A stretch of 64,000 nt of DNA, from NCBI RefSeq assembly GCF_009734385.1, contig NZ_CP046452.1:434001-498000 (forward strand), written 5' to 3'. The translations under genes and the position numbers were made by a program. This document shows, in pieces, positions 60,301-64,000 of this stretch (positions are counted from its first letter, which is position 1; the number at the start of each line of letters is the position of its first letter). The notes under the pieces are model-generated. The model saw only the letters and a program-made list of their open reading frames with translations, was not told the DNA's origin and did not search any database. This DNA comes from Corynebacterium kalinowskii (GTDB lineage Bacteria; Actinomycetota; Actinomycetes; Mycobacteriales; Mycobacteriaceae).

Positions 60301-61002
60301 GAAGACCTGAGGGGAGGCCATCGGCAGGTCGGCGTACCAATCGTAGAAGGAGAGCATCGAGGAGCCGATGAGCTCGTAGAAGCGGGAACCGGCGCCGTAG
60401 GAAATCATGGACATCGCTGGGATCACGGTGAAGCCCGCGATGCGGTCCGGCCCCCACTGCTTCACGGTGTACACGTGTGCGGCGGCGACCATTTCCATGG
60501 CCTCGTCCCAGCTGCAGCGCACCAAGCCGCCCTTGCCGCGGGCCTGCTTGTAGGCCTTGGACTTCTCCGGATCCTCCACCACATCGCGCCATGCGAGGAC
60601 AGGATCGCCGAGGCGCTTCTTTGCCTCGCGGTAGTAGTCGAGCAGGATGCCGCGCACGTATGGGTAGCGGATGCGGGTCGGGGAGTAGGTGTACCAGGAG
60701 AAGGCAGCACCGCGGGGGCAGCCACGTGGTTCGTACTCCGGCATGTGCGGGCCGACGGTAGGGTAGTCGGTTTCCTGGGTTTCCCAAGTGATCACGCCGT
60801 CCTTGACGTAGACCTTCCAGGAGCAGGAACCGGTGCAGTTTACGCCGTGGGTGGAGCGCACGACCTTGTCGTGGGACCAGCGTTGGCGGTAGAACTTGTC
60901 AGCCTCCCGGCCACCTTGCAGGAAGATTTGGCGGGAGTCGTCACTCACCTGTCCCTTGCGGAGGAATCCGCCCAGGTTAAACAGGGGATTGTTGTCAGAC
61001 AT
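57322..61002 (-). CDS. narG: Nitrate reductase alpha subunit NarG
   Basis: 1,226 residues. The N-terminal FS0 cluster ligands are His52, Cys56, Cys60 (THGVNCTGSCSWKV) and Cys95 (EPRGCPRGAAFSW). The Mo-ligand Asp lies in FYDWYADLPMASP. The catalytic subunit reduces nitrate to nitrite at a bis-MGD molybdenum centre. No twin-Arg leader is present, matching the cytosolic-facing Nar type (the RR-free start SDNNPLFNLGGFLRKG). AAGGAG lies 9 nt upstream. Long open frames on the opposite strand are codon-bias shadows. Confidence 0.97.
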   Translation of the reverse strand: MSDNNPLFNLGGFLRKGQVSDDSRQIFLQGGREADKFYRQRWSHDKVVRSTHGVNCTGSCSWKVYVKDGVITWETQETDYPTVGPHMPEYEPRGCPRGAAFSWYTYSPTRIRYPYVRGILLDYYREAKKRLGDPVLAWRDVVEDPEKSKAYKQARGKGGLVRCSWDEAMEMVAAAHVYTVKQWGPDRIAGFTVIPAMSMISYGAGSRFYELIGSSMLSFYDWYADLPMASPQVFGDQTDVPESADWFNSDYLIMWGSNIPLTRTPDAHFMTEARYHGQKVVAVSPDYADNTKFADEWLRIHPGTDGALALAMGHVILKEFHVEQQTPRFMEYMKRFTDSPFLIKLDQVDGQWVPGKFLTAAEVGSDLQASENAEFRPLVMEADGSIKDPGGTLADRYGEQGVGKWNLNLDGVDPVMSVYGMQDENVEIALPRFDLPADKNNPGPVGAGVVKRGVPCRRVGEHLVTTVFDVLLARYAVAREGLPGEWPADYTDVSTPGTPGWQEEHTGVPANAAIRIGREFAQNAIDTEGRSMIVMGAGTNHFYHSDTIYRTFLALTTMTGCQGVNGGGWAHYVGQEKVRPITGWQQFAFALDWVRPPRHMISTGFWYLTTEQWRYDGTEANRISSPLSQGSFDGKTTADTLVEASRRGWMPSYPAFNRNPLLIAEEAKAEGKDIKEYVVEQIESGELKFAVEDPSAPENFPRVIANWRTNLLGSSAKGAEYFYRHMLGCDNSVQGEEVPAERRPKEMVWREEAAVGKVDLMFTADFRNTSTTLHSDIIFPAATWYEKNDISSTDMHPYVHAFNAAINPPWEARSDFQMFQSLAERFSQLAKTHLGTQTDVITAPLNHDTPEAMSTPQGSVTPWEETPKIPGVTMPKIIPFERDYATVIDKFNSIGPLPEKVGLMTKGVKFDPTREIAELKEINGVDKAGRVLINTDVKAVEMVLRLSGTTNGRLATEGFKDVEKRTGTKLADLSEEEAGKRVTFVDVSSRPTPVITSPEWSGSEHGGRRYNAFVINIERSKPFHTLTGRQHYYLDHDWMRDIGEALPVFRPPLDLHHLYGESAIGATSTNHNGIAEVAVRYLTPHNKWAIHSQYFDNLHMLALSRGGQTVWMSPADAAKIGVKDNDWVEGYNRNGVIAARAVVSHRMPEGTVYMHHAQERTVGVPVAETTGKRGGIHNALTRILIKPSHLIGGYAQHAYAFNYTGPTGNQRDEVTILRRRSQEVEY

Positions 61003-61020
61003 TTCTTGTTACTCCTTGAT

Positions 61021-62355
61021 TTAGCCTGGGAATGGTGCGTTCGGGCGGGCGTAGTAAATCCAGGTCAGGGCAGTTGCGAAGGCGAAGAAGCCTGCGCAGC
61101 AGTAGTAGAAGAGTTGGGCATCCATGCTGGACAAAGCGATACCGACGAAGAATGGGCCGAAGGATGCAATAGCTGCGGTCCAGCCGATGACGCCGCCAGC
61201 CTGACGAGGAGGGAGGATCATTGGCATCTGCTTGAAGGTGCCGGCGTTGCCGAGGCCGCCGAAGAAGAACATCACCAGCATGGCGCCGAGGTACCACCAG
61301 AAATCATCTGGGCTGGATGGCTTGAGGAAGTAACCAGCCACAATGGTGGAAATCGTCATTCCCACACCACAGATGAAGGTCCAGATGGCGCCGCCAAACT
61401 TATCGCAGAGTGGGCCCCAAGCGGCGCGAACGGAGGAACCGATCAGCGGTGCGAGGAAGGCGAAGGTTGCTCCCTTTGGCAGGTCAGCAGGGTTGTAGGT
61501 GTGGGCGAACTCGGAAGCCGCGCCAAAAGTCTTGTTCACCAGCAGTGCGTACTGGGCGGAGAAGCCGGAGAAAGCACCGAAGGTCATGATGTAGATGATC
61601 GTCAGGATCCAGGTGTTCTTGTTGCCGAAGATGTCCAGCTGCTGCTTGAAGTTTGCGGTCACTGGCACGTCCTTGAGGAAGACGAAGGCCAGGATCGAGG
61701 CCAGGATTGCCCAAGGGATGAAGAAGAAGGCCACGTTGTGGACCCAAATGTCGGTGTCGCCCTGGGTGCGCTGAGGCGCCACGAACCCGATGCCCAGCAG
61801 AGTGAATCCCATTAGCCATGGTGCCATGAGCTGAATCAGCGAAACGCCAAAGTTACCGATGCCAGCCTGCAAGCCGAGAGCGGTGCCCGACATGCGTTTA
61901 GGGAAGAAGTAACCCGTCGATGGCATGTAGCCGGAGAAACAACCGCCGCCGATACCTGTCATCGCTGCTAGAACGAGCAGCCACCAGTACGGGGTGTCAG
62001 GGTTGGTTACGGCGAAGCCCCAGCCCGCCATCGGGATGAGGAAGAGGAGGGAGGTGAAGCCGACCATCTTTCTGGTGCCGATGAGCGGTGGCATGAACAT
62101 GTAGATCAGGCGGATGCAGCCGCCTGAGAGGCCTGGAATTGCAGCGAGCCAATAAAGCTGCGAAGCGGAAAGCTGGAATCCAATTTCATTCAGTTTCGGT
62201 GCGATGGCAGAAACCAAAAACCACACGCAAAAACCGAGGGTGAGGGAGAAAGTTGAAATGGCGAGAGTGCGCCAGGAAATTGATTTATCCCAACCTTCCT
62301 CGACGGAAGTATCCCAGCCTTTAATCACACGTCCAGAGGTATCAAGGGTCGACAT
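61021..62355 (-). CDS. narK: Nitrate/nitrite transporter NarK (MFS)
   Basis: 444 residues, twelve predicted helices. Family motifs: FGAFSGFSAQYALL in part, the nitrate signature GIGNFGVSLIQL on helix 5 and a second GGLGNAGTFKQMP on helix 11. The helix-11 Gly pair and Phe are those of the nitrate-nitrite antiporters. First gene of narKGHJI; narG follows after 18 bp. The upstream 250 bp is AT-rich and holds the promoter; I see no clear FNR-like or GlxR site there. Confidence 0.94.
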   Translation of the reverse strand: MSTLDTSGRVIKGWDTSVEEGWDKSISWRTLAISTFSLTLGFCVWFLVSAIAPKLNEIGFQLSASQLYWLAAIPGLSGGCIRLIYMFMPPLIGTRKMVGFTSLLFLIPMAGWGFAVTNPDTPYWWLLVLAAMTGIGGGCFSGYMPSTGYFFPKRMSGTALGLQAGIGNFGVSLIQLMAPWLMGFTLLGIGFVAPQRTQGDTDIWVHNVAFFFIPWAILASILAFVFLKDVPVTANFKQQLDIFGNKNTWILTIIYIMTFGAFSGFSAQYALLVNKTFGAASEFAHTYNPADLPKGATFAFLAPLIGSSVRAAWGPLCDKFGGAIWTFICGVGMTISTIVAGYFLKPSSPDDFWWYLGAMLVMFFFGGLGNAGTFKQMPMILPPRQAGGVIGWTAAIASFGPFFVGIALSSMDAQLFYYCCAGFFAFATALTWIYYARPNAPFPG

Positions 62356-62608
62356 TTAGTCACCTTTCAGTGGCTCCAAAGTGCTTTGGGCCTGCACCTC
62401 GGAGTGGGTATGTAGTGCAAATGCCAGTATAGCGTTAAAGGTGAATATAGAAAGTGTAAAATAGAAAACGGTAAAGACGGTCAAATTATGAAACAAAAGT
62501 GTGGCTTAAAAGTTTGTTGATCGGTCACTTATTTAGTGGTTGAGAAACCCAGCTGAAATCCAACTTTGTCGATTGAATTAAAATAAACTAAAGGTCGGAG
62601 GATTGTCA

Positions 62609-63109
62609 GTGGAAAATGGAATTAATGGTGTCGTGATCACAATTTCAGATCGATGCGCACAAGGAATTCGTGAAGATAAGTCCGGCCCGCTCGCCGTTGA
62701 ACGCCTGGCAGAATTTAACGTATCCTGCCCACCCCCAATCGTGGTGACCGATGACATCCCCAACATCCAGGCAGCGATCCGTGCGGCGCTCGATGATGGC
62801 GCACGTTTCATTTTCACCACGGGTGGCACGGGCGTAACTCCTCGTGACCACACACCGGAAGCAACCAAACCTTTTCTTGAGACTGAGCTGCCTGGGATCG
62901 CGGAGCAAATCCGCGCCTATGGCCTGCAGAAGACCCCGCTAGCGGGCCTGTCGCGCGCGCTGGTCGGCATCAGCGGGCGCGGTAGCGAGGGCGCTTTGAT
63001 CGTTAACGCCCCTGGCTCAACAGGGGGAGTGAAAGACTCCATCGCCGTGGTCGGCCCCCTCATCGAGCACGTGTTATCGCAGCTCGTCGGATCCGACCAC
63101 GGGGCCTGA
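62609..63109 (+). CDS. mog: Molybdenum cofactor protein, MogA/MoaB type
   Basis: 166 residues. MoCF-binding fold: VVITISDRCAQG near the start, FTTGGTGVTPRDHTPEAT (about 70-87) and NAPGSTGGVKDS. It adenylylates molybdopterin before molybdenum insertion. The GTG at 62609 has GGAGGA 6 nt upstream; a TTG 6 bp earlier is too close to it. Divergent from narK across 250 bp and overlapping mobA by 36 bp at the 3' end. Confidence 0.9.
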   Translation: MENGINGVVITISDRCAQGIREDKSGPLAVERLAEFNVSCPPPIVVTDDIPNIQAAIRAALDDGARFIFTTGGTGVTPRDHTPEATKPFLETELPGIAEQIRAYGLQKTPLAGLSRALVGISGRGSEGALIVNAPGSTGGVKDSIAVVGPLIEHVLSQLVGSDHGA

Positions 63110-63664
63110 CAACCCCGCCAGCTTCTCCAGATCAGCAGGGGAATCGGCGTCCATCGTCCACTCCGGGACTGCGACGGATTTTAGGTTCAGGCTCCGGTAC
63201 AGAGCCCGAACGGACTTGTCTCGTGGCGTATCCAGCGCCGTGACCGCGCCCAAGAGACTCTCCCGGTGAAATGCCCCGAGGAGCAGCTGATCTCGACCGT
63301 CCGGGGTGCGAGCGAGCACGCCATCGCACGAGGCATCCAGCGCCGCCACCAACTGCGGTAATACCCGTGCTGCGAGCGGAGCGTCTCCGCCCACGACGGC
63401 CACCACGGGCGCGGACGTGAGTGGCAGGGCCGCCGCGATGCCTGCGACGGGGCCGCCGAACGGCGGGTCTTCGAGGGTGCGGTCGATGGCGTCGGCAAGT
63501 TCGAGGCTCGGGCGCGCTACCACGATGGGGCGAGCAGGGAGAGCGGCGGCGTCGGCAAGCAACCAGTCGATCAGGCGCCGACCATGCAGTGAGGCAGCGA
63601 GCTTATCGACGCCCCCCATGCGCCGAGCCTCGCCTCCGCCCAAGATGATCAGGTCGAGGCTCAT
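63074..63664 (-). CDS. mobA: Molybdenum cofactor guanylyltransferase MobA-like
   Basis: 196 residues. Nucleotidyltransferase loop ILGGGEARRMGGVDK at 6-20, GGPVAGIAAAL near 75-85 and the Asp metal motif VVGGDAPLA. It adds GMP to Mo-molybdopterin to make MGD needed by NarG. The ATG at 63664 overlaps the moaC stop by 4 bp. Its 3' end overlaps mog on the opposite strand by 36 bp. Confidence 0.88.
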   Translation of the reverse strand: MSLDLIILGGGEARRMGGVDKLAASLHGRRLIDWLLADAAALPARPIVVARPSLELADAIDRTLEDPPFGGPVAGIAAALPLTSAPVVAVVGGDAPLAARVLPQLVAALDASCDGVLARTPDGRDQLLLGAFHRESLLGAVTALDTPRDKSVRALYRSLNLKSVAVPEWTMDADSPADLEKLAGLSGPVVGSDELR

Positions 63665-64000
63665 TCGCCGTCGCGCACCCAATCCCCGGAGCGTCCGCCG
63701 GACTTGGCAGTGATCCGGCAATTCTCGATCTTCGCGCTGCGATCGACACCCTTGACCATGTCCACCACTGCGAGGGCGGCGACGGTCACAGCGGTCAGCG
63801 CCTCCATCTCCACGCCAGTGCGGTCCGCGGTGCGCACCGTAGCTTCGATTTCTACGGCGCTGTCACCGAACTCGACCTCCACTGCGCAACCATGAACGCC
63901 AATGATGTGCGCCAGTGGCAGCAGCTCAGGGGTCTTCTTCGCGGCGGCGATACCTGCGATGCGCGCCACGGCTGCGACATCACCCTTAGGCACGGTGCCG
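63661..64000 (-). CDS. moaC: Cyclic pyranopterin monophosphate synthase MoaC, 5' part outside window
   Basis: The last 113 residues are visible; the start lies beyond 64000. PKGDVAAVARIAGIAAAKKT, EIEATVRTADRTGVEMEAL (parts shown) and DMVKGVDRSAKIENCRIT-like core (KGVD, KSGGRSG) identify MoaC. It forms cPMP in molybdopterin synthesis. The usual LIPLCHP reads LLPLAHI here. It is upstream of mobA and overlaps it by 4 bp. Confidence 0.92.
   Translation of the reverse strand, partial: GTVPKGDVAAVARIAGIAAAKKTPELLPLAHIIGVHGCAVEVEFGDSAVEIEATVRTADRTGVEMEALTAVTVAALAVVDMVKGVDRSAKIENCRITAKSGGRSGDWVRDGE

Noticed and set aside
58432..61815. Open frame of 1,127 codons on the plus strand opposite narG and narK
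   Set aside because: It is exactly antisense to narG, which has all catalytic motifs. The translation is low-complexity in G, V, H and L with no recognisable domain, as expected from GC-rich third positions.

Overview
The window is chromosomal DNA from a Corynebacterium. The evidence is a LuxR/GAF regulator that I recognise as RamA of Corynebacterium glutamicum, beside cysK, cysE, a cobalamin adenosyltransferase and murA; mycothiol synthase; a cell-envelope LmeA-like lipid-binding protein; a CoA transferase matching the corynebacterial Cat/ActA type; an McbR-type operator; and an actinobacterial 16S-23S-5S rRNA operon with no tRNA in the spacer. I do not assign a species. Almost everything is housekeeping chromosome. 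I see no prophage, insertion sequence, CRISPR array or plasmid gene.

Layout. 1-5810: secreted nuclease (cut by the window edge), hemolysin III-type membrane protein, double-hotdog thioesterase, sterol-carrier-like protein, VIT-type metal transporter. 5846-8803: purF-purM and a DUF3073 protein. 9005-13309: folate/Fe-S protein YgfZ, aminodeoxychorismate lyase, nitrobindin-like protein, LmeA-like protein, mycothiol synthase. 13510-18612: high-affinity phosphate uptake pstSCAB, facing phoU across a long perfect hairpin. 18660-21560: dusB and the CoA transferase. 21629-27239: cytochrome bd operon cydABDC. 27500-33985: tRNA-Lys, an ABC exporter operon (75-residue membrane protein, ATPase, FtsX-type permease), a divergent NarL-type two-component pair, then a VOC protein and an SRPBCC protein. 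34067-34634: tRNA-Glu, two identical tRNA-Asp and tRNA-Phe. 34717-34942: an array of four inverted repeats about 63 bp apart. 35035-40179: GNAT protein, cysE, cysK, ramA, pduO-type adenosyltransferase, murA. 40180-45897: rRNA operon. 46326-51567: two fluoride-channel subunits, Na+/alanine symporter, phosphoglucomutase, MauE-like and DsbA-like redox proteins. 51646-64000: molybdate ABC transporter (with fused permease and ATPase), narKGHJI nitrate respiration, and molybdenum cofactor genes mog, mobA and moaC (cut by the window edge).

The right-hand 12 kb is a coherent anaerobic nitrate-respiration block: molybdate import, cofactor synthesis, nitrate/nitrite transport and membrane nitrate reductase. 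Together with cydABDC it suggests growth at low oxygen. Phosphate limitation is covered by pstSCAB-phoU and possibly by the secreted nuclease. Several promoters can be read directly: an McbR-type operator between the -35 and -10 of cysK, a RamA-type half-site between the -35 and -10 of ramA, 11-bp direct repeats resembling PHO boxes upstream of pstS, and an attenuator-like hairpin between pstS and pstC. The least explained structure is the inverted-repeat array between tRNA-Phe and the GNAT gene.
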